Notes: generated by a model not told the origin, from the sequence alone. Positions 33,040-42,247 are shown, numbered from the stretch's first letter. The stretch is 64,000 nt of DNA from Marinobacter nitratireducens (GCF_000708045.1 NZ_ANIE01000005.1:1-64000); one strand, 5' to 3'. Numbers and translations: made by a program.

Positions 33040-33480
33040 ATGAAAAAGCCAAGGCTGCTGATGACCCTGTTGCCGCTGGTGCTTTCGGGCTGCACCAACG
33101 TTGCGGGCGATATCACCCGAACCATCCACGCTTTACCCGCTTCAACCTTGAACAACGATACGCTGTTCTCTGCCGCCAGCGAGTTTTTTAGCCGCGAGGG
33201 GTATCAGTGTACCCCGGAGCGTGACGCAAACCGTTTTCGTTGCTCGCGGGAGATGCGTGATCTCTATATCCATCAGACACGTGCGGTCGTTCAGATCTTT
33301 CCGGACGGCGATGAAGGGGTCGCGTACGCGCTGGTGACGACCCGCTGGGATGAAGGGCTGATTCCGGGGGAGTTAATCTCAAGTGACTTCACGAACCCGG
33401 ATGTTGCGGCATTTTGCACCTACTTGCAGGAGCAGGAGGTGGGGCAGTGTCGGTCTGAAATGATGCACAAAAGGAGTTGA
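33040..33480 (+). CDS. Small lipoprotein of unknown function
   Basis: A 146-residue protein beginning MKKPRLLMTLLPLVLSGC, a lipoprotein signal with lipobox LSGC. The mature part (about 128 residues) contains a LFSAASEFFSREGYQCTPE segment and four further Cys, consistent with two disulfides, and a predicted alpha/beta layout. I recognise no family. The ATG at 33040 is preferred to 33022 because the signal begins there. It is followed 3 bases later by a membrane protein gene, so the two form an operon, perhaps with the next small gene. Confidence 0.72.
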   Translation: MKKPRLLMTLLPLVLSGCTNVAGDITRTIHALPASTLNNDTLFSAASEFFSREGYQCTPERDANRFRCSREMRDLYIHQTRAVVQIFPDGDEGVAYALVTTRWDEGLIPGELISSDFTNPDVAAFCTYLQEQEVGQCRSEMMHKRS

Positions 33481-33483
33481 GCT

Positions 33484-34116
33484 TTGTCTAATATCTCGTT
33501 CGAGTTTACTTTCGACGTGCCCCGGTCGCCCGTTAAGCGGTTTCTGTTGAAGCAGCTGATCAAATACGCAGGGTTCTTCATAACATCGGTATTTCTGGCG
33601 GTTTGGGCGGCCGCGATTTTGATGATCGTTTCTCTATACTCGCAGAACGCAACCATCATGGTTCTGGATCTTCTTGTAACGTGGGGAGGCGATTTTTTTG
33701 CGCCGTTGACAGAGGGCGGTAAGTTGGTTTTCTCAACTGACAGCACTGACATGGGGCCAAATGATATCAGTGGAGTCGATGCTGTCATGTATTTGTCTGG
33801 CTGGGTATCGTTAGGGTTGTACGCTCTGGGTGCCCTGTACGACGCTATTGGCTGGAAAAAGATTTCGATAACCAGGGAAGCAAAAACCAGGTTCGTGCGT
33901 CGCTTCTCGCTCGCCGGTTTTATCATTGTTCTGTTGAGCGGCTTTTTTCGGTTTGAATCAGGCATGGCATCGGATTCGTTTTTTGCTTCGCTCATTTTAG
34001 GTATTTTTGTCGCCCCGGGTCTGCTAATCAGCGGTTATGGCTGGGTTATCGGAAATGCTCAGGTGGGTAAAGCGCTGGATCACGTGGATAATGCTGCCAG
34101 TGAGTTTGGCACCTGA
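33484..34116 (+). CDS. Four-helix inner-membrane protein of unknown function
   Basis: A 210-residue protein starting at a TTG 5 bases after AAAGGAG. It has about four hydrophobic helices (residues about 28-52, 100-122, 140-155, 165-190) and an extracytoplasmic loop rich in Asp, Ser and Gly between the first two. There is no known domain. It lies 3 bases behind a lipoprotein gene and 47 bases before another small membrane-anchored gene; the trio may form an envelope unit. Coding is supported by length, ribosome site and reading-frame composition rather than by homology. Confidence 0.68.
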   Translation: MSNISFEFTFDVPRSPVKRFLLKQLIKYAGFFITSVFLAVWAAAILMIVSLYSQNATIMVLDLLVTWGGDFFAPLTEGGKLVFSTDSTDMGPNDISGVDAVMYLSGWVSLGLYALGALYDAIGWKKISITREAKTRFVRRFSLAGFIIVLLSGFFRFESGMASDSFFASLILGIFVAPGLLISGYGWVIGNAQVGKALDHVDNAASEFGT

Positions 34117-34163
34117 GAAACGTCGGAAAGATGTGTTTTTTGAAGAACGAACGTGAGTGAGCC

Positions 34164-34475
34164 ATGAAATTTCTGATTATTGGTGTTTTTGTCATCATCG
34201 CCGGCGCTCTGATCCTGCGTAGCATGAAGAATACGGACCCCGTGCAGCAGGCCTGCGCCCGGGAGATCGGTGCTTTGTTCAGGTCAGCGAAGGATGTAAA
34301 GCCGCAAGCCATTGCCGATGTTTTCATCAAGCATGGCATTCCCCGGTCGCAATGCCCAAGCGTGGGGAAAATGGTGATCGGGCAATTGCATAAGCATGGC
34401 CTTGAGCCAGACGACTCGCGGATTGCGATGATTACCGTCAGGGAAGCTTATTCCCTGGTGCCTGAGGGTAAGTAG
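34164..34475 (+). CDS. Small membrane-anchored protein of unknown function
   Basis: A 103-residue protein with a single N-terminal helix (FLIIGVFVIIAGALIL) that could be a membrane anchor or uncleaved signal, followed by about 85 soluble residues with two Cys (QQACAREI and SQCPSVG) and a helical pattern. The GAGTGAGCC before the ATG is a modest ribosome site. It is the third gene of the run starting at 33040. No family was recognised. Confidence 0.65.
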   Translation: MKFLIIGVFVIIAGALILRSMKNTDPVQQACAREIGALFRSAKDVKPQAIADVFIKHGIPRSQCPSVGKMVIGQLHKHGLEPDDSRIAMITVREAYSLVPEGK

Positions 34476-34638
34476 CCGTTCCTTCGTCACCCACTACCAC
34501 AGCTCACCGCCCTCAACGACTCAGGCAGTGATCCCGCCATAGTCTTTTGCTTAACCTTTAAAAGTAACGCTTGAATAGTGGGATCGTCTGCATAAGGATA
34601 GGCTACTACCTTAATCCAACAACAAGAAAGGATGCGTT

Positions 34639-35424
34639 ATGGCTTTTGCAGATGTAAACGGTCAGCGGTTGTACTACGAAGATACGGGTGGCAGCGGCCC
34701 GGTGGTGGTGTTTTCCCATGGTCTTTTGATGGACCACACCATGTTTGCCCCTCAGGTAGAGGCCCTGCGCGATCAGTATCGTTGCATCACATGGGACGAG
34801 CGGGGGCATGGGCAGACCGCCGTCGACGAGCCGGAACCGTTCAGTTATTACGATTCAGCCGACGATCTTGCGGCACTGCTGACTCATCTCGGGGTTGAGA
34901 GCGCAGTACTGGTGGGTATGTCCCAGGGCGGTTTTCTGTCTCTACGCTGTGCGCTGACGCATCCTGACCGGGTTCGTGGGCTGGTTATGCTTGATAGCCA
35001 GGCAGGCACAGAGCTGGAAGAGAAGATTCCAGTTTACCAGCAGTTGATCAGTACCTTCATGACGCAGGGACTGACGCCTGAAATCGGTGCGACCATTACT
35101 CAGATTATCCTCGGTAATGACTATTCCGGGGCAGAGTATTGGAAAGAAAAATGGGCCGCGATGTTTCCGGCCAATATAGGCAACAATTTCCAGACTCTGG
35201 CCGCTCGTGACGACCTGACTGAGCGCCTTCCCGAGATTTCGCAGCCGACACTGGTTGTTCACGGCGACGCCGATATCGCCATACCGTTAGAGCGGGCAAA
35301 GGCGATGGCAGACCGGATTCCTGATGCTGAGTTGGTGGTGGTTCCAGGCGGCGGCCACGCGGCAAATTTGTCACATCCGGAGCCTGTTAATCGTGCTCTT
35401 GCGGATTTTCTGGAGCGTTTTTAA
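34639..35424 (+). CDS. Alpha/beta hydrolase
   Basis: A 261-residue cytoplasmic hydrolase. It has the oxyanion strand VVFSHGLLMDHTMF, DERGHGQT, nucleophile elbow VGMSQGGFLSLR (Ser), the acid in HGDADIAIP and the catalytic His in GGGHAANLSHPE. This is the general esterase / enol-lactonase / cofactor-free haloperoxidase group. The AAGAAAGGA site lies 6 bases before the ATG. It is a stand-alone gene ended by two hairpins. Substrate cannot be assigned. Confidence 0.87.
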   Translation: MAFADVNGQRLYYEDTGGSGPVVVFSHGLLMDHTMFAPQVEALRDQYRCITWDERGHGQTAVDEPEPFSYYDSADDLAALLTHLGVESAVLVGMSQGGFLSLRCALTHPDRVRGLVMLDSQAGTELEEKIPVYQQLISTFMTQGLTPEIGATITQIILGNDYSGAEYWKEKWAAMFPANIGNNFQTLAARDDLTERLPEISQPTLVVHGDADIAIPLERAKAMADRIPDAELVVVPGGGHAANLSHPEPVNRALADFLERF

Positions 35425-35426
35425 GT

Positions 35427-35487
35427 CTGGCCGTTGAGCGGCCAGTATAAGAGAGCCCCCACATCGCCTTATGGGTTGGTGGGGGCT
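35427..35487. terminator. Two tandem hairpins between convergent genes
   Basis: CTGGCCG (35427-35433) pairs with CGGCCAG (35439-35445) over a 5-base loop, and AGCCCCCAC (35454-35462) pairs with GTGGGGGCT (35479-35487). They lie between the convergent hydrolase and lipoprotein genes. On the minus strand the second stem is followed by TCTCTTAT. They probably stop transcription from both sides, though neither has a strong T tract. Confidence 0.65.
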
Positions 35488-35519
35488 TGGTCCAAGTCTT
35501 AGCTGTCCGGCTTTGCCCG

Positions 35520-36134
35520 TTACTTGACGCCGTAGATCTCAATGATCGTGCTGGCTAGCTCAAGATCATTCTCATTGGCGAGTGCGAGTTGGTTCAGCGC
35601 TCTGATGGTCGTTTCTTTCTCATCGTCGCCGATACTCAGCAGTTGCAGGATCGCATCTACCTTTTCCCCGCCGCCGCTGGCCAATTGGTGGCGAAATTCT
35701 CCACTGAAGGCGATGATGATTTCCTTGATCTGCCTCGGTTTGGAGGTTGGAATGCCGGTTGGCGTCTCGGGCTTTAGTGTGACGAAATATTGGTCGGGAG
35801 AAAACTCATGAATCGCACCTGAAACACCGTCTGTGGTGGAACCAATCAGCCCTCCGATTACGATGTTGCCGAAGAACCAGGGGTTGGTGGTTGTAGACAG
35901 CTGAGCAGTGTATGTTTCATAGCCATCCTTCTCAAAGGTGATCGATTGATTTGAGGCCCGGTCGACTGGCACGGTGAGAGGTGTCTTACCGAGTACTCGC
36001 CCGGATACGGTAACGGTGGCTTCGTCGGGCTCACTGTTGAATGTCAGTTTCTGGTCGGTTCCGGATACGACGGATGCGCAACCCGAAGACCAAAGTGCTG
36101 TAATAGCCAGCATTACTAGAAGCGGGAGCTTCAT
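35520..36134 (-). CDS. Lipoprotein with PEGA-like domain
   Basis: A 204-residue lipoprotein; signal MKLPLLVMLAITALW and lipobox SSGC give the lipidated Cys near residue 19. Residues 30-75 resemble a PEGA surface domain (LTFNSEPDEATVTVSGRVLGKTPLTV pattern, then ITFEKDGYETYTAQL). A Gly-rich segment (NIVIGGLIGSTTDGVSGA) resembles those of related outer-membrane lipoproteins. The last 85 residues form a helical extension with EIIIAFSGEFRHQLASGGG that I do not recognise. It follows another lipoprotein gene by 34 bases on the same strand, so they are probably an operon. Confidence 0.78.
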   Translation of the reverse strand: MKLPLLVMLAITALWSSGCASVVSGTDQKLTFNSEPDEATVTVSGRVLGKTPLTVPVDRASNQSITFEKDGYETYTAQLSTTTNPWFFGNIVIGGLIGSTTDGVSGAIHEFSPDQYFVTLKPETPTGIPTSKPRQIKEIIIAFSGEFRHQLASGGGEKVDAILQLLSIGDDEKETTIRALNQLALANENDLELASTIIEIYGVK

Positions 36135-36168
36135 GATTATTCCTTATCGTCTTGAGTGATGCTCAGGC

Positions 36169-36720
36169 TCATTGCTCGAGAGTGACATCACCGGGCTGTA
36201 TTTTTAGCTCAGATAGCTTCTCCAGCAATCCCTCGATATTGGCCTTACCGGAACCCTCGTTCGCAAGCCTTAGCCGCTTGATCGCAGCAAATGCGTCACC
36301 GATAGTCGCGGTATATGGGGCGACGATTGTTTCGTTCAGTACCACCGCGCCGTTGTTATCGCGGTCAGTCAGGACGTACTTGACGTGCGTGGTCACCTCA
36401 AAGTCGAGGCCAAAAACAGGCTGGTCGACCTCCAGAAGAAGCGCTTCGAGTTTATATCGGCCATTGCCTGACAGCAGCCCCTGTTTCCTGAGGCTTTGTT
36501 TTAGAGCGCCGGAGAATGCTTCATTGGAGATTTCTGACGTCCAGGCAGGGTTTGTTTCCTCACCACCGGAGACGTTGGTGACGTTCACACTGTTTTTCAC
36601 AGCTGTGTCGTAGGTCTTTACCGGTCCGTTGTAGACCATGTTGCCCATCTGCGCCCCAGACGCGCAGCCAGTGAGATAGATCAGTGCAGAGAGTACTGCC
36701 AAAGTCCTTGCAATTCGCAC
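36169..36720 (-). CDS. Lipoprotein of unknown function
   Basis: A 183-residue lipoprotein with signal MRIARTLAVLSALIYL and lipobox LTGC. After a short linker (NGPVKTYDTAVKNSVNVTNV) it has an alpha/beta region with a family-like pattern FSGALKQSLRKQGLL, then YKLEALLLEVDQPVFG and FEVTTHVKYVLTDRDN, seen in periplasmic proteins of unknown role. It is the first gene of a pair with the PEGA-like lipoprotein. Function unknown; outer-membrane attachment is likely. Confidence 0.75.
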   Translation of the reverse strand: MRIARTLAVLSALIYLTGCASGAQMGNMVYNGPVKTYDTAVKNSVNVTNVSGGEETNPAWTSEISNEAFSGALKQSLRKQGLLSGNGRYKLEALLLEVDQPVFGLDFEVTTHVKYVLTDRDNNGAVVLNETIVAPYTATIGDAFAAIKRLRLANEGSGKANIEGLLEKLSELKIQPGDVTLEQ

Positions 36721-36947
36721 AGAAGATTCCTTCTTACCTATTTGATTATTTTGGAATATTTTTCGCCAATGAGGCCAAACTCATAGCGGCGCGAATGATA
36801 ACTGAGTGATTGGTGAGCTTGCTATGAACTGATGTGGAAACAACGTAAAAATTCGTGAAATAGTTGGGGGAAGTGAACCGAATGCACTGGTTCCCAAACG
36901 AAATTAGGTAAAAGGATAGAAGCGGTGAATAAGAAAGGATTTCGCAG

Positions 36948-37898
36948 TTACTTTTGTGGCACTGCGCCGAGTCTGCCCGCCAGAGCTTCCTGCGAAATGA
37001 TGCAGTTCCGTCCGGCAGCCTTCCCGGCGTAGAGGAGCTTGTCCGCTCTTTTCATCAGCGAGTCATACGACTGGTCTGAGGGTGTAAACGACGCGACACC
37101 CATGGTTACGGTAATATGGCAGGTACTGTCATCCAGCCTGAATTCCGTTTTCTCGATCCGGTCGCGGATCCTCTCAGCCAGCGTTACAGCGTCTCGCAGC
37201 TGTGTGTTGGGGAGGATGATTGCGAACTCTTCTCCCCCAATTCGACACCCTATGTCCAATGGGCGAAGCTCTCCCTGGACGACTTTTGCAGCCTTGATAA
37301 GTACGGTATCGCCGGCGGCGTGGCCATATTCATCATTGATATTCTTGAAGTGATCAAAATCGAACAGGATGAGGGACGATGGCAGCGCTGAGCGAATGAA
37401 GCCGGAGTGCTGGGCTTCTAGCTGAGCCTTGAAGTGTTTGCGGTTATAAAGACCGGTCATCTCGTCTGTCAGTGATTCCTGAATCAGCCGGTCTTCCAGT
37501 TCTCTCTGATAGCTGACATCCCTCACAACGGCCATGGCAGCGGTAGCCCCATCGAGCACGATGGTATTTAGCATGATTTCCACCGGAATCTCTGTTCCGT
37601 CCGCACGTAGCCCCGAGAAGCGTTTTTGAACACTCATCGCTTTAGTGTTTGGTGACCGGAAATACTGATCGACCCTTTTTTTATGGGCGTGACGATGCGT
37701 CGCCGGGATGATTGCCTGCAGGTCCAGTCCTTCCAGAGAATCCGTGGGGTAACCAAACATGTCTGAGGCATGGGTGTTGACCAGTACAATCTTGTGTTCG
37801 GGGTCGACGATGATCACAGCATCGGGCAGAGATTCAATAAACGGCAGTAAATCCCTGGAGGTTGTATTCAGTTTTTGGGTGCTGGTCTGGCTGTGCAT
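36948..37898 (-). CDS. PAS-GGDEF diguanylate cyclase
   Basis: A 316-residue cytoplasmic protein. Residues about 17-130 form a PAS sensor (ESLPDAVIIVDPEHKIVLVN; VVRDVSYQRELE at its end), residues about 138-305 a GGDEF domain with LTDEMTGLYNRKHF, active loop GGEEF (221-225) and an upstream RxxD inhibitory site (R212-D215, RPLD). It should make cyclic di-GMP from GTP and be product-inhibited. The PAS signal is unknown. No membrane helix is present. It is transcribed alone. Confidence 0.93.
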   Translation of the reverse strand: MHSQTSTQKLNTTSRDLLPFIESLPDAVIIVDPEHKIVLVNTHASDMFGYPTDSLEGLDLQAIIPATHRHAHKKRVDQYFRSPNTKAMSVQKRFSGLRADGTEIPVEIMLNTIVLDGATAAMAVVRDVSYQRELEDRLIQESLTDEMTGLYNRKHFKAQLEAQHSGFIRSALPSSLILFDFDHFKNINDEYGHAAGDTVLIKAAKVVQGELRPLDIGCRIGGEEFAIILPNTQLRDAVTLAERIRDRIEKTEFRLDDSTCHITVTMGVASFTPSDQSYDSLMKRADKLLYAGKAAGRNCIISQEALAGRLGAVPQK

Positions 37899-38023
37899 CG
37901 TCGAAAAGGCCGAGAGTTCAAAATATTGAATATATGTTCACTTAATATACTCGTTAACCCCTGAAACACCACCATAAGTCGTGTGAAAGATTGTTAGACC
38001 AGGTAGGTTTTCAAGCCTGCTAC

Positions 38024-38986
38024 CTACAGTAAGCCCGACCTGATTAAGTCATAAGCATCCAGTATCCGAGCCACAAACTGGTCTTTTGGGCGGAAACTGC
38101 TTTGAGTGCTCAGCTTTACATCGGACTCCAGATGGTTGAGTAGCTTGTTCAAGCGTCGGCGATGCAGGCCTATTGCGGCTTGAATGGGATCGAAAAGCAC
38201 CCCGGACAAGGCCGCGAAAGCGGAGAGGGATGCCATGACGGCAACCATCACGCCAGCGGTGGTTGCGAGGGAGGGCTCCGGTGGAAAGAGGCTGTAGTAC
38301 CAGCCACCGATGGTTTCGCCGAGGATAAAATCCCTGGCGGCCAGGTTTTTTGCCAGCACGGAAGCGAGTACAACGCCAAGCCCGATCCCGCCGGGAGTGA
38401 ACTTTTGAAAGGCAAAAGCGCCCAGCACGGTGCAGGAAATGCTGTTTGTAATATCGGCTGAAGCCGTTCGGGTGACCCGGTATTGGCTCAGTGCTTCGGT
38501 CACCAGCGGCTCGATTGCCCGAGTGAACTGTCGATGATCGACCGGTTCGGAGGTTTGGCTGGCGTATGTCTCCTCAAGCGTTTTCACCAGATAGCGCTCC
38601 AGTAGTGGCCCTGGTTCGCCGTTGTTCAGCAATTCCTGCTGAATGAGGTCCGAGATGTGCTGTTGCACCTTGGTGGTAAAGCCGGCGGGTACCCGACCAA
38701 GCAGGTTGCGCAGCCAGAGCAGCCCTGTTTTTTCCGGAATCAGCAGTCGGAGCAAGCATGCGAGGGCGTATACCGGTGCCCAGAGCAGGTTGGCGGGTGC
38801 CCGCAGCATGTCCCAGCCCAATGCCACTCGATTGGTCGCTATGGCGCCGGGATAGTGGAAATGTCGGTCAATGAATGCCGGCACCCGTTCCCGGCAGTCA
38901 TCGAAGTATCGTGCGATGCCTGTTCGTATCGCCAGTTCTATCTGGGCTTCGGAAACGGGGCGGGACAGCGGCGAGGCTGTGGCCAT
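38024..38986 (-). CDS. Uncharacterised membrane protein (possibly DUF6635)
   Basis: A 320-residue protein with a soluble N-terminal part that has DCRERVPAFIDRHFHYPGA, a hydrophobic pair around residues 58-90, a central helical region and two further hydrophobic stretches (GIGLGVVLASVLA; TTAGVMVAVMASLSAFAALSGVLF) before a C-terminal tail with LHRRRLNKLLNHLE. It may be a DUF6635-type protein; that name is from memory and unsure. The gene is followed after 34 bases by the small DUF3185 gene downstream on the same strand. Function unknown. Confidence 0.7.
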   Translation of the reverse strand: MATASPLSRPVSEAQIELAIRTGIARYFDDCRERVPAFIDRHFHYPGAIATNRVALGWDMLRAPANLLWAPVYALACLLRLLIPEKTGLLWLRNLLGRVPAGFTTKVQQHISDLIQQELLNNGEPGPLLERYLVKTLEETYASQTSEPVDHRQFTRAIEPLVTEALSQYRVTRTASADITNSISCTVLGAFAFQKFTPGGIGLGVVLASVLAKNLAARDFILGETIGGWYYSLFPPEPSLATTAGVMVAVMASLSAFAALSGVLFDPIQAAIGLHRRRLNKLLNHLESDVKLSTQSSFRPKDQFVARILDAYDLIRSGLL

Positions 38987-39027
38987 GATAAAACCCGAGG
39001 GCTACGTGGTCTGACGAAGTAAGCGGG

Positions 39028-39231
39028 TTATTTCTTCACGAAGGTCAGGAAGGCGCCTGCCGCCGCTGCGGCTGCACCACCAATCAGGTACCACATGGTT
39101 TCGTCCGTAAAGCGACCGGTCAGTGTTTCAGTGAGTTGGTTTCCGACTGACTGGGTGGACTGATAGCCGAAGTAAAGCAGGCCGATGCCAACCACGAGTA
39201 GTACGATCCCGATCAGCTTGGAGCTTCCCAT
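39028..39231 (-). CDS. DUF3185 family small membrane protein
   Basis: A 67-residue protein with two hydrophobic helices (IGIVLLVVGIGLLYFGY and MWYLIGGAAAAAAGAFLTFV) separated by QSTQSVGNQLTETLTGRFTD, the DUF3185 pattern found in many gammaproteobacteria. It is an inner-membrane protein of unknown function. Its ATG lies 41 bases upstream of no other gene on the same strand other than the uncharacterised membrane protein downstream. Confidence 0.85.
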   Translation of the reverse strand: MGSSKLIGIVLLVVGIGLLYFGYQSTQSVGNQLTETLTGRFTDETMWYLIGGAAAAAAGAFLTFVKK

Positions 39232-39347
39232 TGCAGGTTCCTTAAATGTTAACGGTTGGATGGTTATACCAGTTGCCGGGGTAGAGTGACATTTGCGATG
39301 TTCGGCGGCAAGGCGAGAATTCTTTCCACTGAGCTCAGTACGGAAAC

Positions 39348-39373
39348 AAAAAAGGCAGCCCGTAGGCTGCCTT
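39348..39373 (-). terminator. Rho-independent terminator of the cold-shock gene
   Basis: Read on the minus strand, AAGGCAGCC, loop TACG, GGCTGCCTT form a 9-bp perfect stem followed by a run of T. It begins about 20 bases past the cold-shock stop codon. Read on the plus strand it also ends in TTTT, so it may work both ways. Confidence 0.9.
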
Positions 39374-39392
39374 TTCTCGTTGAGCCTGTTAT

Positions 39393-39599
39393 TTACAGGG
39401 CAACAACATTCTCTGCTTGAGGACCTTTTTGGCCCTGAGTCACGGTGAACTCAACTTCCTGGCCTTCTGCCAGAGTCTTGAAACCGCCACCCTGAATAGC
39501 GCTGTAGTGAACAAAGACGTCCGGGCCGCCTTCACGAGTAATGAATCCAAAACCTTTTGCTTCGTTGAAGAACTTAACGTTACCAGTAACAGTAGACAT
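39393..39599 (-). CDS. CspA-family cold-shock protein
   Basis: A 68-residue single cold-shock domain with [14 protein letters not shown] (RNP1 KGFGFI) and DVFVHYSAI (RNP2), a single-stranded RNA/DNA chaperone. The gene is preceded by about 210 bases without coding sequence, consistent with the long structured 5' leader of cold-inducible csp mRNAs; a 7-bp inverted repeat (39767-39773 with 39784-39790) lies at its distal end. An AGGATAT site precedes the ATG, and a strong terminator follows. Temperature control is inferred from family habits. Confidence 0.95.
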   Translation of the reverse strand: MSTVTGNVKFFNEAKGFGFITREGGPDVFVHYSAIQGGGFKTLAEGQEVEFTVTQGQKGPQAENVVAL

Positions 39600-39809
39600 A
39601 GATATATCCTGAAATTAATCATTAAATTGCCGTCAAAAACCGTTGTGATCTTTGATCAGCGGTGTGCGGGAAACAGAAAACGTGCAGGATCAAAAACAGG
39701 ACTAAATGCGAGAAAACTCAAAAGGTCTTATTCGTGAAGTGCTTTTCTAAATCGTTCCAACGAAGACGACTCTACGCTATTCCAGAGTCGGTGTATAGCA
39801 AAGTTTCAT

Positions 39810-40415
39810 TTATTTACTCTGTTTCAGTAGTTCCTGAAGCATGCTGTAGCTGAGCCCCCAAATGCAGTAGCCCTGATATCGGCAACACGGCAGATGCAGT
39901 GCCCCAAGAGGTGTGCTCCACGTTAGCGTGCCCTGGTTCTCGCTGGCGGCAAGGTAATCCATGGGTACCCAGACTGTATTCTCTACTTCATGGTTCAGTG
40001 TCATGGTCTGTGGGCCTGACCACTCATAAACGTAAGGGGTGACGATCATCGGACGCCATCGGCTGTGATGCCGGGTGATCAGGTCAGACAGGCGGGCCCT
40101 GAAGCGGCCGTGGCGGGCCAGATCAATGCCGGTTTCTTCCAGCGTCTCCCGTTCGGCTGCGGCCCGTGGGCTACTATCGTCCGGCTGCATGCGGCCGCCC
40201 GGAAAGGCCATGTCACCAGACCACGGATCCCCAGCGCGATGGGCCCGCTGAATGAACAGCAAATCCTGACGGCCATCCTCTCTCTGCCTGTATATCAGAG
40301 CGACGGAGGCGCGGGTCAGGTGTCGCCGTAACGGTATCTTTTGAGGTCGTAAAGAGAATCGCCGCTTGTGCGGTGTACCAGCAGGTCGGGCCGTGAGTTT
40401 TGGGAGGGAGCGCAT
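39810..40415 (-). CDS. Nudix hydrolase, CoA pyrophosphatase-like
   Basis: A 201-residue Nudix protein. The Nudix box lies at about residues 70-95 (MAFPGGRMQPDDSS then AAAERETLEETGIDL); the glutamate that usually follows G-x5 is Asp here, but the REtlEET core is intact. The lead MAFPGGR and the sequence SDLITRHHSRW resemble NudL/CoA-type hydrolases that cleave CoA or acyl-CoA to phosphopantetheine. It has no signal peptide. It is divergent from the D-aminoacylase-type gene; no clear ribosome site was found at 40415, so the exact start is less sure. Confidence 0.88.
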   Translation of the reverse strand: MRSLPKLTARPAGTPHKRRFSLRPQKIPLRRHLTRASVALIYRQREDGRQDLLFIQRAHRAGDPWSGDMAFPGGRMQPDDSSPRAAAERETLEETGIDLARHGRFRARLSDLITRHHSRWRPMIVTPYVYEWSGPQTMTLNHEVENTVWVPMDYLAASENQGTLTWSTPLGALHLPCCRYQGYCIWGLSYSMLQELLKQSK

Positions 40416-40507
40416 TGTCTGGCATTGCCTGCGTTGAGTCAGTGTTTAATATGTTGCATCGTAGACCGATCAGAATTCGAACAATAACACTGAAAGGATA
40501 TCAGGCA

Positions 40508-42247
40508 ATGGCTCAGTATGACGTGCTCATCAAGGGTGGGCGGTACTTCGACGGGACGGGTGCACCCTCCCACATCTGCAATCTGGCCGTTAAAGATGGC
40601 CGTGTCGCCCGGGTCACTGAGGAATCCATTCCCGACAGTGAGGCCGCTCGGGTCATTGATGCCGGGGGACTTTGGGTGACGCCGGGGTTTCTGGATACCC
40701 ACACCCACTACGATGCGGAATTGCTGGTGAGTCCAAGCCTGTCTGAGTCCGTCAGGCATGGTGTAACCACAGTACTGGTCGGCAGTTGCTCCCTGAGCAT
40801 GGTCTGTAGCGATTACGAGGATGCCTCGGATATCTTCACCCGCGTGGAAACGGTACCCCGTGAACGGGTCCTGCCAATCCTGAAGGCGCATAAAACCTGG
40901 TCCACGCCGAGACAGTGGGTTGACCATGTGAAACAAATACCGCTTGGGCCGAATGTCATCAGCTTCCTGGGGCACAGTGATTTGCGTGTGGGTGTCATGG
41001 GCCTTTCCCGGGCGACCGACCTCAGGGTGAGGCCTGGCGAGGACGAAATACAGGCCATGGAAGGGTTGATGAAGGAGGCTCTGGATGAAGGGTTTCTGGG
41101 GTTATCCACCATGTGTCTGAAATGGGACAAGGTCGACGGTGACCGGGAATGGTCCAAGAGTTTGCCCAGCACCTATGCCCATTGGAGTGAGATTGCCAGA
41201 CTGAACCGCTTGGTGCGCCAATATGGGCGTGCCCATCAGGGGGCGCCCAACGCCGCCACACCGCTTCAGATTCTGCAGTACGTGCGTGAATGTCTGGGTT
41301 GGCTGCGGCGCCCTCTCAAGACCACGTTGATCAGCCAGATGGATTTGAAAGGAAGTGCCTATCTCACCAACCTGACCAAGCTGACTTCCCGTATCACCAA
41401 TGCTCTGCGCGGCGATTTCCGTTGGCAGGTGTTGCCGACCCCTTTCACGGTGTATGCCGATGGCATCGATGTGGTGTTTTTCGAAGAGTTCGGGGCGGGT
41501 GAAATGGCGTTGGATCTCAAGAATGCCGTTGAACGCAATGAGCTGCTGAGAGATGAGCAGTATCGCCGGGAATTCCGGCGGTTCTATGGTGAAAAGCTGA
41601 GCCCGCGAGTGTGGCAGAGGGATTTTGGCGATGCCATGATCATCGATTGCCCGGATGCTTCCCTGATCGGGAAGAACTTCGAGGAAGTTGCCAGGGCCCG
41701 TGGCGTTCACGTCGTGGATCTGTTTCTGGACCTGGTGGTGGAGTTCGGTAAGCAAATCCGCTGGTATACCACGGTTGGCAACCACCGCAAGCAGGTGTTG
41801 AAACGGATGGTGAAAGACCCTCGCGCTTTAATCACCTTCAGCGATGCCGGGGCGCATATTCGTAACATGGCGTTCTATAACTTGCCCCTTCGCATGCTCA
41901 AACTCGTCCAGGAGTCTATTGATGAGGGGGATCCTGTGATGACCATGGAGCAGGCTGTTCACCGGCTGACTGGTGATCAGGCCGACTGGTTTGGCGTCGA
42001 CGCCGGGACCATCCGTGAGGGCGATCGCGCTGATGTCGTGGTGCTGGATCCGAGCGGATTTGATCAGAATCTGGAAGAGGTAAGCTGGGCTGAGATGGAA
42101 AACTTCGATCTCAAGCGTCTGGTGAATCGCAACCCGGGAATCGTGAAGCATGTGCTCATCAACGGGCAAGTCGCTGTGGAGGAGGAACAGTTATCTCCAG
42201 CACTGGGGCGCGATATGGGCTTCGGTGCATTTCTCCCTGCCCGGTAG
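40508..42247 (+). CDS. Amidohydrolase, N-acyl-D-amino-acid deacylase family
   Basis: A 579-residue enzyme starting at the ATG at 40508; the longer frame lacks similarity. It has the amidohydrolase opening DVLIKGGRYFDGTG, metal motif DTHTHYD (H65, H67), the C94 (GSCSLS) that in D-aminoacylases is a metal ligand, TFSDAGAHIR and the late EGDRADVVVLDP barrel-closing segment. It should cut N-acyl groups from D-amino acids or act on a related amide in the cytoplasm. Length is larger than D-aminoacylase (about 480) because of a central insertion. It lies 75 bases before the ClC gene. Confidence 0.85.
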   Translation: MAQYDVLIKGGRYFDGTGAPSHICNLAVKDGRVARVTEESIPDSEAARVIDAGGLWVTPGFLDTHTHYDAELLVSPSLSESVRHGVTTVLVGSCSLSMVCSDYEDASDIFTRVETVPRERVLPILKAHKTWSTPRQWVDHVKQIPLGPNVISFLGHSDLRVGVMGLSRATDLRVRPGEDEIQAMEGLMKEALDEGFLGLSTMCLKWDKVDGDREWSKSLPSTYAHWSEIARLNRLVRQYGRAHQGAPNAATPLQILQYVRECLGWLRRPLKTTLISQMDLKGSAYLTNLTKLTSRITNALRGDFRWQVLPTPFTVYADGIDVVFFEEFGAGEMALDLKNAVERNELLRDEQYRREFRRFYGEKLSPRVWQRDFGDAMIIDCPDASLIGKNFEEVARARGVHVVDLFLDLVVEFGKQIRWYTTVGNHRKQVLKRMVKDPRALITFSDAGAHIRNMAFYNLPLRMLKLVQESIDEGDPVMTMEQAVHRLTGDQADWFGVDAGTIREGDRADVVVLDPSGFDQNLEEVSWAEMENFDLKRLVNRNPGIVKHVLINGQVAVEEEQLSPALGRDMGFGAFLPAR

